DNA from: Siminovitchia sp047228825
GTDB taxonomy: Bacteria; Bacillota; Bacilli; Bacillales; Bacillaceae_C
Length of the DNA: 64,000 nt
Direction: 5' to 3'
NCBI RefSeq assembly: GCF_047228825.1
Contig: NZ_JBFEGN010000006.1
Coordinates: 1 to 64,000 of the forward strand
Shown here: one piece after another, positions 1 through 8,899 of the stretch
Layout: each line of letters begins with the position of its first letter
Position numbering within the stretch: position 1 is the first letter of the stretch
Translations under genes and position numbers: made by a program
Notes under the pieces: generated by a model
What the model saw: only the letters and a program-made list of their open reading frames with translations
Told to the model about the DNA's origin: nothing
Database searches by the model: none

Positions 1-98
1 TGCAGTCCCGCAATGATTCCGGGAGTTACCTTTGCTTTCTTTTTAAAGAAGTCCATTATTAATTTCGCAGCCTCATCTGATAAAAGAGGTGAGAGAAA

Positions 99-260
99 AT
101 GACACCAACTGAAGTTCCATTTTGGATAACTCTAATCGGAAATTTTGGATTTCCTATAGCTTTAACCATTTATCTGTTTCTCAGGTTCGAAAAGAAACTT
201 GAAAAATTAGCCGAAGTTATAATGCAGTTGGCCGAGGTCATTAACACTACAAAAAAGTAA
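99..260 (+). CDS. YvrJ family small membrane protein
   Basis: This 53-residue protein has a hydrophobic segment at about residues 7-28 that contains an aromatic/glycine stretch (ITLIGNFGFPIALTIYLFL). A charged amphipathic tail beginning RFEKKLEKLAEV follows. That architecture, and the NFGFP motif, match the YvrJ family of short Bacillus membrane proteins, whose function is unknown. The start is set by an AAAAGAGGTGAG ribosome binding site a few bases upstream. It was found by reading the sequence directly because it is short. The family assignment is from memory of the motif, not from a search. Confidence 0.7.
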   Translation: MTPTEVPFWITLIGNFGFPIALTIYLFLRFEKKLEKLAEVIMQLAEVINTTKK

Positions 261-434
261 TGTTAATGGATGTTGGAAAATAGAAGGCTAACAAAAGCAG
301 CTGCGCCATCAGGTTTTTAGGCTGCTACAATTCCGATATGAAGCGTTCATGTAACATTGGAATAAATTTTTTATTCTCAGAAGTTAGTTCAAAAAATAGC
401 GAAATTCAACACCCTTTAGCTGTTAAAGCACGCA

Positions 435-458
435 AACCACCCTTAAGGGTGGTTTTTT
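435..458 (+). terminator. Intrinsic terminator
   Basis: A perfect 10-bp stem (AACCACCCTT/AAGGGTGGTT, no spacer, so folding costs a few pairs) is followed by a short T run. It lies 175 bases after the YvrJ-type gene and just before the toxin-antitoxin promoter region. Confidence 0.6.
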
Positions 459-503
459 ATCTTTAGATTAGATAGCTTCTTAAGATGAAAAAGCACATTA
501 TGC

Positions 504-542
504 GTTGTTAACAACACACTTTATATGTTAGTATAAGTATAC
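504..542 (+). promoter_or_regulatory. Palindromic operator/promoter region of the TA operon
   Basis: Two palindromes lie 40-80 bases before the antitoxin: a perfect 12-mer, GTTGTTAACAAC, at 504-515, and GTATA-AG-TATAC at 531-542. The second overlaps a TATAAG/TATACA -10-like stretch. Phd/YefM antitoxins typically autorepress by binding short palindromes over their own promoter, so autoregulation here is an inference from position and symmetry. Confidence 0.45.
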
Positions 543-582
543 ACAATAAAATTTCGGCATATACTAAAGAAAGAAGAAGAAA

Positions 583-975
583 GTGAGTGTGAACTTTATG
601 GATATTGAAAATAATTTTAAATCCTCTGTCTCCTTGAGTACTTTGGATTTTTTAAAAAGCAATGTTTATAATATTACGGACATTACGCGGAAGAATAAAC
701 TTACTGAAATTCTTGATAAATTTTCTAAAGAAACAACTGACGAAGTTTTTATAATCCAAAATTCTAAAAATAAAGATGCAAAAGGGGTCTTCCTGGATCT
801 GGAGTTTTTTCAAGAGTTGCTTATGTATAAAGAGGTACTTGATCAAGCTTTAGATAATGCAGTTATAAAAGAAGCATCTCTTCGTAAAGATGAAAAGGCA
901 ACATTATCCCTAACAGACGTTTTTGAAGATGATGATATTGATTTTGATCAGTTGCTAAAAGAGATCGGTGAGTAA
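583..975 (+). CDS. Type II antitoxin, Phd/YefM-like
   Basis: This 125-130 residue protein is encoded directly before a RelE-like toxin. Residues about 30-80 (NITDITRKNKLTEILDKFSK, then FIIQNSKNKDAKGVFLDLEFFQEL) resemble the Phd/YefM DNA-binding and dimerisation fold. The C-terminus is very acidic (DVFEDDDIDFDQLLKEIGE), as expected of a toxin-neutralising tail. The start is uncertain: GTG at 583, GTG at 589 or ATG at 598, with only weak AGAAGAAA-type binding sites upstream. The stop lies 2 bases before the toxin start, so the two are probably translated together. The antitoxin role is inferred from sequence plus context. Confidence 0.75.
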   Translation: MSVNFMDIENNFKSSVSLSTLDFLKSNVYNITDITRKNKLTEILDKFSKETTDEVFIIQNSKNKDAKGVFLDLEFFQELLMYKEVLDQALDNAVIKEASLRKDEKATLSLTDVFEDDDIDFDQLLKEIGE

Positions 976-977
976 TA

Positions 978-1364
978 TTGAAAGTGAAAAATTTAGAAGA
1001 ACTTAGTCAGTATCTTTTGGAAAATTATAATGTTGAATTAAAATTTATACCCGAAGTTGTTCAAGACATCAAAGCCATTAATAAAGGACATCGAACAACT
1101 GTTTTAGCATTGATCGTAAAAAGAGCTAAACAGGGCCCTCTTTTTGTTCCGGATGGTGTGGCGGAAACATTACATGGTAACCTTCATGGATTTGCGAAAA
1201 TCAAATCAAATTCTTTAAAAATAAGAATAATTTATAGGCCTGTTGAAGATAATGTCATTCGAATGGAAATTGTAGCAATAGGTCCCAGGGATAAAGATAA
1301 AGCATATAGATTAGCTGCCAAACGCTTAGAAAGATTCTTCCGTTATATGGATGAAAAAAGTTAA
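978..1364 (+). CDS. RelE/ParE-family toxin
   Basis: This 128-residue protein starts at TTG 978, preceded by GATCGGTGAG. The C-terminal half (KIKSNSLKIRIIYRP, then IVAIGPRDKDKAYRLAAKRL) carries the beta-strand core and basic C-terminal helix of RelE-superfamily ribosome-dependent mRNA interferases. It is longer than the usual 85-100 residues because of an extra N-terminal segment of about 30 residues. It partners the upstream antitoxin, and a strong terminator closes the two-gene operon. Whether it cleaves mRNA or instead acts like ParE cannot be decided by eye. Confidence 0.75.
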   Translation: MKVKNLEELSQYLLENYNVELKFIPEVVQDIKAINKGHRTTVLALIVKRAKQGPLFVPDGVAETLHGNLHGFAKIKSNSLKIRIIYRPVEDNVIRMEIVAIGPRDKDKAYRLAAKRLERFFRYMDEKS

Positions 1365-1420
1365 TCGGAAAACTCCATCTTTATAAATTATATCCTGACT
1401 TTTGCAATTGAAATGAATAA

Positions 1421-1468
1421 AAACAGCCAAAAACCCAGCAGTCATGAGGGTTTTTGGCTGTTTTTATT
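1421..1468 (+). terminator. Intrinsic terminator of the TA operon
   Basis: A 16-bp stem (AAACAGCCAAAAACCC / GGGTTTTTGGCTGTTT) with an 11-base loop is followed by a T-rich tail. It lies 55 bases after the toxin stop. Confidence 0.85.
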
Positions 1469-1566
1469 TGTCAGAAAGTGTAGGGTAATTCAACCTTTAA
1501 ACGCAATGAGGTTTCACTTTATAAATTACGGGTCAATTCATTTGATTTAAACAGCAATTAGAAAAG

Positions 1567-1701
1567 TTAATCTTTTTGTTTTTGTTTCATGATGTTTTCG
1601 AGTGTATCCTCCGCATTGCTTTTTATATACCTATACACATCTTGTGGTAAGTCTGCTCGCATATGTCTAAGTGCATCAAGCATAGCCCGCATTGTCTTCA
1701 C
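1567..1701 (-). pseudogene. Short unrecognised reading frame, probably a gene remnant
   Basis: The reverse strand encodes about 45 residues ending in ENIMKQKQKD, with internal MRAMLDALRHMRADLPQDVY. The composition looks protein-like (charged, helical). Upstream the frame is closed by a stop close to the end of the permease gene, and no good ribosome binding site precedes GTG 1701, ATG 1692 or ATG 1683. It is best read as the C-terminal stub of a lost gene. The family is not recognised. Confidence 0.3.
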
Positions 1702-1761
1702 AAGAAAACAGCTTTTAATCCCAAGATCCTGCTTTATTCAAACATATCGCACCGGCAATGG

Positions 1762-3675
1762 CTAAATCGAACGCTTCAGTTTTCGAATATAGCCCATTCG
1801 GATGAACAGGAAGTAAATGACCTGGATGACAAAAAAGCTGCCTAATACAAGCATCGATTCTTTTACAAGGGAAAAATCAAACATATGCTGCAGTGCCGTC
1901 AGTGCAACGGCTCCATGAATCACAGCAACAAGTATGGGAGCGAAGAACAAAATACCAAGCTGAATGGTAACGATGTTGGAAAGCTCCTTGTCTGTCAGAC
2001 CGAGTTTCCCAATCGCCGCAAACTTGCGTTTTTCATCGTCCAAATCCGTATAAATGCGGAAATATAAAAAGCTTCCGGCAGCAACGAAAAACACCGCCCC
2101 AATAAATAAGCCAATAAATAACGTCGCGCCAAACGCCTGATTCAAAAAATTCCACGTAGCGGGAAGTGAAAAGAATTGATATTGTCCGGCAATTGCTTCG
2201 GGTTCAATGGCACTGGTAAGCTTTTTACTTGGCCCAATCGTTTTCTTCCAATCTTTTACATAAAACGCATAATAATCACGTTGCTTTTCGAATTGCGTTA
2301 ACTGTTCAAACATTCCGTCATCTACGACAATATAATCGACAAAATTCGGGAATATGTTGGCTGCAAGCGAACTTCTTTGTTCCAAATTCACTTGATTTTC
2401 CTTCAAGACAATGGTCTTATTGCGTTCCTGTTCAATATTCCTCTTCCCGCTATTCACTGTGCTTTCAGGATAAACAACCATCGCTTCGTTCCCGTTAAGA
2501 TCTGCCTTTGCAAACTCAAATTCACCGCTTTGAATAAGATCGTTATAATCCGATTCCTTGACAATATGGATGGACTGATCATCACTGTCCCCTTTGGCAA
2601 GCAGTTCTTTCACCATTACTTTCGTTTCTTTAAAAGGAATCCCTTCCTTATCCAGTTCATTGCGGATAAGGGAAACATGGTCCATTTCATTATTGTTTCC
2701 TTCCTCTGACACATATTCAAACGCGAAGGGATTTTCAGCTGCCAACGAAGTAAATATCATCGACCGAAAGCCTACCAGTGAGCCGATGGCGGTAAAAGCG
2801 ACTGTTGAAACAATGGCAACAAAAAAGAAAGTGCGTGCATTATCCTTCATGCGGTAGGCAAGGTCGGAAAAAAGCACCAGATTTGTTTTTTTCCAAAAGA
2901 AAGATTGCCGTTTCTTTAAAGCACGGATAAGAAAGACACTGAGCTGTGTAAACAAAAAATACGTCCCGATGATGACGGCCGTCGTTACAGGGATCATCGC
3001 TGCTGCTACACCCACACCTTTCACAAGCAATGCGACGACATAACCGCCTGCTAGCAAAACTGCAGCCAAAAACGAAAGCAGCAGCGATGCTTTTGGTTCA
3101 GCCTTCGGTACTGCATTTCCTTTCATTAGATCAACCAGCTTGCTCCCTTTCAAAATCACAACTGTTGCAAAAGAAATCATCACAAACAGGAACAAAAAAG
3201 CGACAAACGTTAAAACGAGCGCTTTTACAGGAAAGTAGAAATATAATGTTTCCTCCAATTCCAGGATATTTTCTGCTGCCATGAGCAATATCTTCGCAAA
3301 AATGAGCCCGAGGCTGATCCCCAAAATCGTTGAAAAAAAACCGATTAAAACATTTTCGAGAAACACCATTTTGCGGAGCTGCATATTGGTCATGCCATGC
3401 ATCACGAGTAAACCGAACTCTTTCTTTCGCGTTTTTAAAAAAGAGCTCATTGAAAATAGCACAAAAATGAACGAAAAGACATAAATGATCGATTCCGCAA
3501 AATGCAACCCAAGCGAAACACTTGAATGAATCGTTTCTTGATGAAAAGCGGGGTGAAAGGCAAACATGGCATAAACGAAAAACACCATCACCGCAAACGT
3601 ACTGCTGAGAAAATAGGCGGCATACGTCCGCTTGTTTCGCATGACATTGTTAAACGCGAACTGTGGAAAGGTCAT
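1762..3675 (-). CDS. BceB-type ABC transporter permease
   Basis: This 637-residue FtsX-like permease of the BceB/YtsD/YxdM class helps remove or detoxify peptide antibiotics that target lipid II-cycle intermediates, and serves as the sensor for its histidine kinase. An N-terminal group of four hydrophobic segments (about residues 15-180) is followed by further helices. A large extracytoplasmic domain of roughly 200 residues (about 310-510) separates them from three C-terminal helices, which is the diagnostic Bce layout. The start ATG has GGAGGGG upstream and overlaps the ATPase gene by 26 bases. The length is typical (BceB is about 646 residues). Substrate specificity cannot be read from the sequence. 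Confidence 0.9.
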   Translation of the reverse strand: MTFPQFAFNNVMRNKRTYAAYFLSSTFAVMVFFVYAMFAFHPAFHQETIHSSVSLGLHFAESIIYVFSFIFVLFSMSSFLKTRKKEFGLLVMHGMTNMQLRKMVFLENVLIGFFSTILGISLGLIFAKILLMAAENILELEETLYFYFPVKALVLTFVAFLFLFVMISFATVVILKGSKLVDLMKGNAVPKAEPKASLLLSFLAAVLLAGGYVVALLVKGVGVAAAMIPVTTAVIIGTYFLFTQLSVFLIRALKKRQSFFWKKTNLVLFSDLAYRMKDNARTFFFVAIVSTVAFTAIGSLVGFRSMIFTSLAAENPFAFEYVSEEGNNNEMDHVSLIRNELDKEGIPFKETKVMVKELLAKGDSDDQSIHIVKESDYNDLIQSGEFEFAKADLNGNEAMVVYPESTVNSGKRNIEQERNKTIVLKENQVNLEQRSSLAANIFPNFVDYIVVDDGMFEQLTQFEKQRDYYAFYVKDWKKTIGPSKKLTSAIEPEAIAGQYQFFSLPATWNFLNQAFGATLFIGLFIGAVFFVAAGSFLYFRIYTDLDDEKRKFAAIGKLGLTDKELSNIVTIQLGILFFAPILVAVIHGAVALTALQHMFDFSLVKESMLVLGSFFVIQVIYFLFIRMGYIRKLKRSI

Positions 3676-4420
3676 GCGAATCCCCTCCTAACAGTGATAA
3701 CACATCAATGATTTTTTGGAAAAAAGCCTGGCGGTTGTCACCGCGGTGAATTTCATTAAAAAGTTTGCCGTCTTTTATAAAAATCACACGATGACAATAA
3801 CTTGCAGCAATAGGATCATGTGTGACCATCATCATCGTTGTTTGATCGTTTTCATTAATCTCTTCCAACGTTTCCATTACATCTTTTGACGATTTTGAAT
3901 CAAGATTTCCTGTTGGTTCATCCGCCAGCAGCATATCCGGCGAATGAATGATCGCACGCGCAATGGCCGTCCGTTGGGCCTGGCCGCCCGAAATCTCATA
4001 GATGCGCTTTTTTAACAATTCGCTGATCCCAAGCTTATCAGCGACAATTTCCAGTTTTTCCTTCATGAGTTTTACTTTTTTACCGTCAAGTGTCAGCGGC
4101 AGCACAATATTTTCTTCAACGGTTAATGTATGGAGCAAATTAAAATCTTGAAAAACAAACCCAAGCTGCCTGCGGCGAAAAAGAGCCAGCTTTTCGTTTG
4201 TCAGCAGAAATGGATTGTTTCCATTCATCAAAATTTCTCCTGTTGTCGGCTGATCAATCGTGGCAACCATGTTCAGCAACGTCGTTTTTCCGCTTCCCGA
4301 TGGTCCCATAATGCCGACAAATTCACCTTTATCAATGGATAAATGAATATTGTCAAGTGCTTTGTAAGGCACTTTTCCATCATATATCTTGCTGAGCTGC
4401 TTTACGTTTAACATTTCCAT
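3650..4420 (-). CDS. BceA-type ABC transporter ATPase
   Basis: This 256-residue ATPase contains Walker A GPSGSGKTT, signature ISGGQAQRTA and Walker B LLADEP followed by TGNLDSKSS, the last typical of the LolD/MacB/BceA branch. It powers the adjacent BceB-type permease. The start at 4420 (MEMLNVKQL) is chosen because GAAAGGGG lies just upstream; an alternative start eight codons earlier has no such site. About 70 bases containing a 15-base palindrome (4457-4471) separate it from the kinase gene. Confidence 0.9.
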   Translation of the reverse strand: MEMLNVKQLSKIYDGKVPYKALDNIHLSIDKGEFVGIMGPSGSGKTTLLNMVATIDQPTTGEILMNGNNPFLLTNEKLALFRRRQLGFVFQDFNLLHTLTVEENIVLPLTLDGKKVKLMKEKLEIVADKLGISELLKKRIYEISGGQAQRTAIARAIIHSPDMLLADEPTGNLDSKSSKDVMETLEEINENDQTTMMMVTHDPIAASYCHRVIFIKDGKLFNEIHRGDNRQAFFQKIIDVLSLLGGDSHDLSTVRV

Positions 4421-4456
4421 GTAAATAACCCCTTTCTTAACCATCTACACATACAA

Positions 4457-4471
4457 GCTTAATCGTTAAGC
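4457..4471. promoter_or_regulatory. Palindrome between kinase and transporter genes
   Basis: GCTTAA-TCG-TTAAGC lies in the 70-base gap before the BceA-type gene. In Bce modules the response regulator activates a promoter directly in front of the transporter genes, usually through an inverted repeat. This short palindrome is a candidate only, because no clear -35 element was identified. Confidence 0.3.
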
Positions 4472-4490
4472 GGGGCCTTTATCTATCGGT

Positions 4491-5498
4491 TCACCTTTCA
4501 TTTTCCTTACAATGATGTAAGGTTGTCGAAAACGTAATGTGTACGGTTGTCCCAACCCCAACTTCTGACTGAATATCAATATGATGGCCAAGGCGTTCAC
4601 ACACTTCCTTGACCAGGTATAAACCCATTCCTGTTGATTCCCGGTAAATCCGTCCATTTTCTCCCGTATAAAAAGGATGAAACACACGTTTTATATCCGT
4701 TTTCGGGATGCCGATTCCTTGGTCGCGTATTTCAAGGAAAACTCCCCTGCCGCGGTAAAAAGCGGCCATCGTTACTTTTTTATTTTTTCCCCCTGAATAT
4801 TTCACGGCGTTGGTAATCAGCTGATTCAGTATGAATGTCATCCATTTTTCATCCGACTCAACTACTACATCATCATCCATTTTCACCTCGGGGTAAACAT
4901 GGCTGTTGATAAAAAGCCGTTTATTTTCATGAATGGCTTGTAAGGCCAGTTTTTTTAATGAAACACGTTCCACTTTGAAGTCATGTTCAAATGTTTCAAG
5001 CCGGGCTGCATATAACACCATTTCAAGCCCTTTTCCAAGTTTGTCTGCCTCTTCGCGAATGCTGGAAAAATGCGGATTTTCTTCTTCCTGAACCGTTAAT
5101 TCAATAACGGACAGCGGTGTTTTCATCTGATGAACCCATTGATTGATAAAGGTTGCGTGCATATTTCGCTGCTCCTCATAGCTGTTCAGCCGGTTGATGT
5201 AATAAATATATTGGGATTTCAACAGATGTCCAAGAGCAGCCGCAAGAGGAGCATCTCCGTATGTTTGATTGGCTTCTTCCAAATATTGAAACCTGGAAGA
5301 TAATCGTTCATAAAAAGCCCTATGGCTGATAAAGCGATAACATAAATAACAAACGAAAATAAACAGCCCGATAAACAACGCATATAAGGCTACCGAAAAA
5401 TGGCGGTAACCATCAAGCCAAAAAATGAACAAAACAGCCAAAAGCTGAACAATGACTGTAACCATTATAGGGGTGTGATCCCGAATAAAAAGTTTCAT
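4491..5498 (-). CDS. BceS-type intramembrane-sensing histidine kinase
   Basis: This 335-residue kinase has two N-terminal hydrophobic segments (about residues 11-28 and 36-55) joined by only a few residues, so there is almost no extracellular sensor domain. This is the hallmark of kinases that sense through a BceAB partner. The phospho-acceptor is H123 in WVHQMKTPLS. The ATPase domain shows FILNQLITNAVKYS (N box), DQGIGIPKTD (G1) and GMGLYLVKEV (G2). The start immediately follows the response regulator stop, so the two are cotranscribed. Confidence 0.9.
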   Translation of the reverse strand: MKLFIRDHTPIMVTVIVQLLAVLFIFWLDGYRHFSVALYALFIGLFIFVCYLCYRFISHRAFYERLSSRFQYLEEANQTYGDAPLAAALGHLLKSQYIYYINRLNSYEEQRNMHATFINQWVHQMKTPLSVIELTVQEEENPHFSSIREEADKLGKGLEMVLYAARLETFEHDFKVERVSLKKLALQAIHENKRLFINSHVYPEVKMDDDVVVESDEKWMTFILNQLITNAVKYSGGKNKKVTMAAFYRGRGVFLEIRDQGIGIPKTDIKRVFHPFYTGENGRIYRESTGMGLYLVKEVCERLGHHIDIQSEVGVGTTVHITFSTTLHHCKENER

Positions 5499-6203
5499 TT
5501 ACGCATCTCCCTCTCCCCAGGCTGGAACGATCCGGTAGCCTTCTCCCCGTATGGTCTCTATCGCATTGTTAATCCCAAGCTCATGAAGTTTTTTTCGCAC
5601 GCGGGTGATATTCACATTTAACGTATTATCGTCTACAAAAGATTGATCATCCCACAGCTTTTCCAATAACATTTCCCGGCTGACGACGCGCGGACACCGC
5701 TTGAGGAGCATTTCCAGTAAAACGGCTTCTTTTTTCGTGACAGAGACGATAGAATCGTTAAAATGAATTTCCAGCCTTTCGATGTAGAGGGAGAGTCCCT
5801 TTTTCTTGACGATTCGTTCTTCTATTTTCGGGGCATATTCTCCATATGCCCTGCGCAGGCTGCTGCGAATTTTTGCTGTTACGACATCATAATGGAACGG
5901 CTTCGTGATGTAATCATCCGCACCATTTTCCAATGCCATTACTTGATCCATCTCACCCGAGCGTGCTGATATGAATAAAATCGGGCATGTTGATACATTG
6001 CGAATTTGCCTGCACCAATAAAAGCCGTCAAAGTTTGGTAAATTCACATCGAGCAGAACCAGATCAGGTTCTTCTTCCATAAAGCTTTTCAAAATTTCAT
6101 CGAAATGGCTGATCAATACAACAGCATAACCATATTTTTCAAGATGTGCGCGCAGAAGATCAGCAAGTTTCGGATCGTCCTCGACAATCATGATTTTTGA
6201 CAT
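5499..6203 (-). CDS. BceR-type OmpR-family response regulator
   Basis: This 234-residue regulator has a receiver domain with the acidic pair EDD at residues 8-10, phospho-acceptor D52 (LLDVNLPNFDG) and the conserved lysine in DYITKPF. A winged-helix DNA-binding domain follows, ending in TIRGEGYRI. ATG 6203 (MSKIMIV) is preferred over an in-frame codon 33 bases upstream because GGAAG precedes it and it matches family N-termini. It heads the four-gene operon, whose promoter should lie in 6204-6480, divergent from opuD. Confidence 0.9.
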   Translation of the reverse strand: MSKIMIVEDDPKLADLLRAHLEKYGYAVVLISHFDEILKSFMEEEPDLVLLDVNLPNFDGFYWCRQIRNVSTCPILFISARSGEMDQVMALENGADDYITKPFHYDVVTAKIRSSLRRAYGEYAPKIEERIVKKKGLSLYIERLEIHFNDSIVSVTKKEAVLLEMLLKRCPRVVSREMLLEKLWDDQSFVDDNTLNVNITRVRKKLHELGINNAIETIRGEGYRIVPAWGEGDA

Positions 6204-6530
6204 CGTCCATCTTCCTTTGTTTTTTCTTTCTCCCATTCATTGTAATGCATTGCTTTCCATTATAAATATTAAATTTTATAATCGGCGGCCGGAACATAAA
6301 ATATGACTTTCAAATCATCTGATTGCAAGAAATTTCTTGCACAACCTGGTATTTTCTGACAGGCTCATAATTAACCCTTTTACGAAAAAACTTATAATAC
6401 AAGAACTTGCTCTTCTTTTGAAATATTCTTACAAATGCTCATTCCTTGAATTGGCTTGCCATCATTGTTAAGGTAAAACATGTTGAAAGCAGTCCGAAGC
6501 ATCTCCATAAAAGGAAGGAGAGAAACAGTT

Positions 6531-8048
6531 TTGTGGAGTAAATTTTCTGGTGTATTCTGGATATCGGCTGCCATACTATTGGTTGCAGTTCTTTTTGGGG
6601 TAGTTGCCCCCAGTCAATTTGAAGCAGCTACCTCTCATATAGAATCAACGATCACCTCTAGTTTTGGCTGGTATTATTTAATCTTGGTTACTGTCATTGT
6701 CGCGTTTTGTCTTTTTCTCATTTTTAGCCCCGTAGGTGCCATTAAGCTGGGAAAAGAGGGAGAAAAGCCCGAATACTCCAAGCCAACATGGTTTGCCATG
6801 CTTTTTTCCGCAGGAATGGGAATCGGCCTCGTTTTTTGGGGAACTGCCGAACCAATATCCCACTACGCAATTGCCCCGCCGATGTCTGAGCCCGGAACAG
6901 ACGCCGCCATTAAGGAATCGATGAGATTTACCTTCTTTCATTGGGGAATTCATGCATGGTCCGTATACGCCTTGGTCGGCCTTTGCCTTGCCTATTTTAA
7001 TTTTCGCAAAGGAAGGCCCGGCTTAATTAGTGCAACGCTCAGTCCCATTTTGGGGAAATATTCCCAAGGGCGTCTTGCCATGTTGATAGACATTATTGCC
7101 GTAACGGCTACCGTTGTGGGAGTTGCGACGACACTCGGTTTTGGTGCTGCACAAATAAATGGAGGACTTGCATACCTGCTGGGCATTCCAAACAACTTTT
7201 TCATACAGCTGATCATTATTGTCATCGTAACCGCATTATTTTTAATGTCTGCCTGGTCCGGTTTAAGCAAAGGGATCAAGTATTTAAGCAATACGAACAT
7301 GATACTGGCAGCTGTGTTGTTAGCTCTCATATTTATCCTTGGGCCGAGCCTGTTTATTTTAAACATGTTTACGGATACGGTCGGAACGTATATCCAAAAC
7401 ATTATTCAAATGAGTTTGAGAATTGCTCCGCTTGATACCGGTCATCGCGAGTGGATTAACAGCTGGACCATTTTTTATTGGGCATGGTGGATATCGTGGT
7501 CACCATTCGTCGGCATTTTTATTGCCCGCGTATCAAAGGGCCGAACAATCCGGGAGTTCATGATTGGCGTGTTGATTCTTCCTGTGATTGTCAGCTTTAT
7601 TTGGTTCGCGGTCTTCGGGTCGACCGCTATTGATCTGCAGCAGTCAGGTGCTGTTGACTTAACGGAATTTGCCACGGAGGAAGTTTTGTTTGCCGTGTTC
7701 AATCAAATGCCTTTTTCTACCATCCTATCAATCGTCGGTGTCATTTTGATCGCAATCTTTTTCATCACATCTGCAGATTCGGCGACTTTCGTACTTGGAA
7801 TGCAGGCATCCTATGGTTCTTTAACGCCGCCAAACCGCATAAAGGTTGTATGGGGAATCATCCTTGCGGCCATGGCTGCCATTCTCCTGTACAGCGGCGG
7901 CCTGCAGGCGCTGCAAAATTCTCTTATCATTGCGGCTTTTCCTTTTTCAGTGATCATGATTTTAATGATGTACTCCATTTACAAAGCACTGCGGAAAGAA
8001 CGTGCCCAGTTGGGCTTAACCCGAAGACGAAAAATACACCAATCGTAG
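6531..8048 (+). CDS. opuD: Glycine betaine/BCCT transporter, OpuD type
   Basis: This 505-residue carrier, with about 12 hydrophobic segments, imports glycine betaine by sodium symport for osmoprotection. It shows the BCCT signature SWTIFYWAWWISWSPFVGIF, with the tryptophan cluster of the betaine site, and MLFSAGMGIGLVFWGTAEPI. It is close to B. subtilis OpuD in length and motifs and lacks the long regulatory tails of BetP. TTG 6531 is chosen because AAGGAAGGAG lies 10 bases upstream; an ATG at 6480 would add 17 residues and has no such site. It is divergent from the bce genes. Confidence 0.88.
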   Translation: MWSKFSGVFWISAAILLVAVLFGVVAPSQFEAATSHIESTITSSFGWYYLILVTVIVAFCLFLIFSPVGAIKLGKEGEKPEYSKPTWFAMLFSAGMGIGLVFWGTAEPISHYAIAPPMSEPGTDAAIKESMRFTFFHWGIHAWSVYALVGLCLAYFNFRKGRPGLISATLSPILGKYSQGRLAMLIDIIAVTATVVGVATTLGFGAAQINGGLAYLLGIPNNFFIQLIIIVIVTALFLMSAWSGLSKGIKYLSNTNMILAAVLLALIFILGPSLFILNMFTDTVGTYIQNIIQMSLRIAPLDTGHREWINSWTIFYWAWWISWSPFVGIFIARVSKGRTIREFMIGVLILPVIVSFIWFAVFGSTAIDLQQSGAVDLTEFATEEVLFAVFNQMPFSTILSIVGVILIAIFFITSADSATFVLGMQASYGSLTPPNRIKVVWGIILAAMAAILLYSGGLQALQNSLIIAAFPFSVIMILMMYSIYKALRKERAQLGLTRRRKIHQS

Positions 8049-8102
8049 TCCGCTGCATGAATTTAAGATTAGAGAGTATCCGCTAAAAAGCAAGAAAAGA
8101 CA

Positions 8103-8156
8103 TTCAAAAAGCTGATTTCCATTCAAAGGGAAATCAGCTTTTGAATTTCATTTTTT
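8103..8156. terminator. Bidirectional terminator between opuD and usp
   Basis: A stem of about 17 bp (TTCAAAAAGCTGATTTCC with GGGAAATCAGCTTTTGAA) is followed by a T-rich stretch on the + strand. It serves the two convergent genes. Confidence 0.8.
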
Positions 8157-8574
8157 ATTTAACGATTAATACCGGTGCCTTCACTCTTTTGGCAACTTTA
8201 TGGCTGACGCTGCCAAGCACCATCTCTTGGAGCGCATTGAGTCCCCGGCTGCCGACGATCACCATGTCACAGGAACTTTTATTGGCATATTCAACAATTG
8301 CGGGACCTGGATCACCGTTAAGCATGGTTAGTTTATGAGGAATGCTCGCTTTGGCAAAAACCTCTTCAACGGGAATCAATCGTTTTCTGCGCTCTGCCTC
8401 CAACGTTTCAAGATTCTGGCTCTGAAGCACTTCACTTTTCGATTTTGAAAAGTCCATCACATAAATGATTTCTACTTCAGCACCTTCGGACAGCTGCCCG
8501 AGTCTTGCCGCTTCCTTCGCTGCTCGAATTGAATTTTCGGAACCATCAGCAGCAACTAGTAATCTTTTTAACAT
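8155..8574 (-). CDS. Universal stress protein, UspA family
   Basis: This 139-residue cytosolic protein begins MLKRLLVAADGSENS, the usual Usp N-terminus. It ends with the nucleotide-binding pattern VGSRGLNALQEMVLGSVSHK (GxxG-9x-GS), which suggests an ATP-binding Usp. The start at 8574 is supported by GGCAGGAG seven bases upstream; a longer in-frame extension lacks a binding site. Its physiological role is not defined by sequence, since Usp proteins are general stress or energy-state factors. Confidence 0.9.
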   Translation of the reverse strand: MLKRLLVAADGSENSIRAAKEAARLGQLSEGAEVEIIYVMDFSKSKSEVLQSQNLETLEAERRKRLIPVEEVFAKASIPHKLTMLNGDPGPAIVEYANKSSCDMVIVGSRGLNALQEMVLGSVSHKVAKRVKAPVLIVK

Positions 8575-8899
8575 GTAGATCTCCTGCCTTTTTTGTACAT
8601 GGCTATCCTTCTGTTTTTCCATGAACAGCCATACGATTTACCGGGTTGGAGCTCGGTGTTGTTCAGACCACCCAACCTTAATAATTACCATTTTCTTCAA
8701 TATTAGTATAACTTAATGAATTCATGCAAGTCATCCCAGTGGATTTGGGAAAATTTTCATTCTGATTTTTTCTTCAATGTTAACAATCATAACATACAGA
8801 GTCGCTTTTCCTTTAGTCACCAAAGCGAGTTTCGTTATTTGTTCACATATTTTCAAAAAAAAAACGCAAGAGCCGGGCAGCAATCAAATTTTCAATCTA
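8575..8899. other. Spacer between usp and ytpR
   Basis: No gene is supported here. It should contain the usp promoter and the 3' end of the ytpP-Q-R transcript. A long T run (on the minus strand) follows a GC-rich patch at about 8856-8885, possibly a weak terminator for ytpR. No other structure was found. Confidence 0.4.

Larger units (their letters stand above)
261..582. other. Intergenic region with terminator and TA promoter
   Basis: No convincing gene is present. The first part is AT-rich and contains a weak hairpin (AGCAGC/GCTGCT at about 297-331). A clear terminator sits at 435-458. The last 80 bases hold the palindromes and promoter-like sequence of the toxin-antitoxin operon. Confidence 0.5.

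Noticed and set aside
1..102. Open frame at the left edge whose stop overlaps the YvrJ-type start by ATGA, and a competing minus-strand frame in the same bases
   Set aside because: Only about 33 codons are inside the window and neither strand's peptide matches a family I recognise, so direction cannot be decided.
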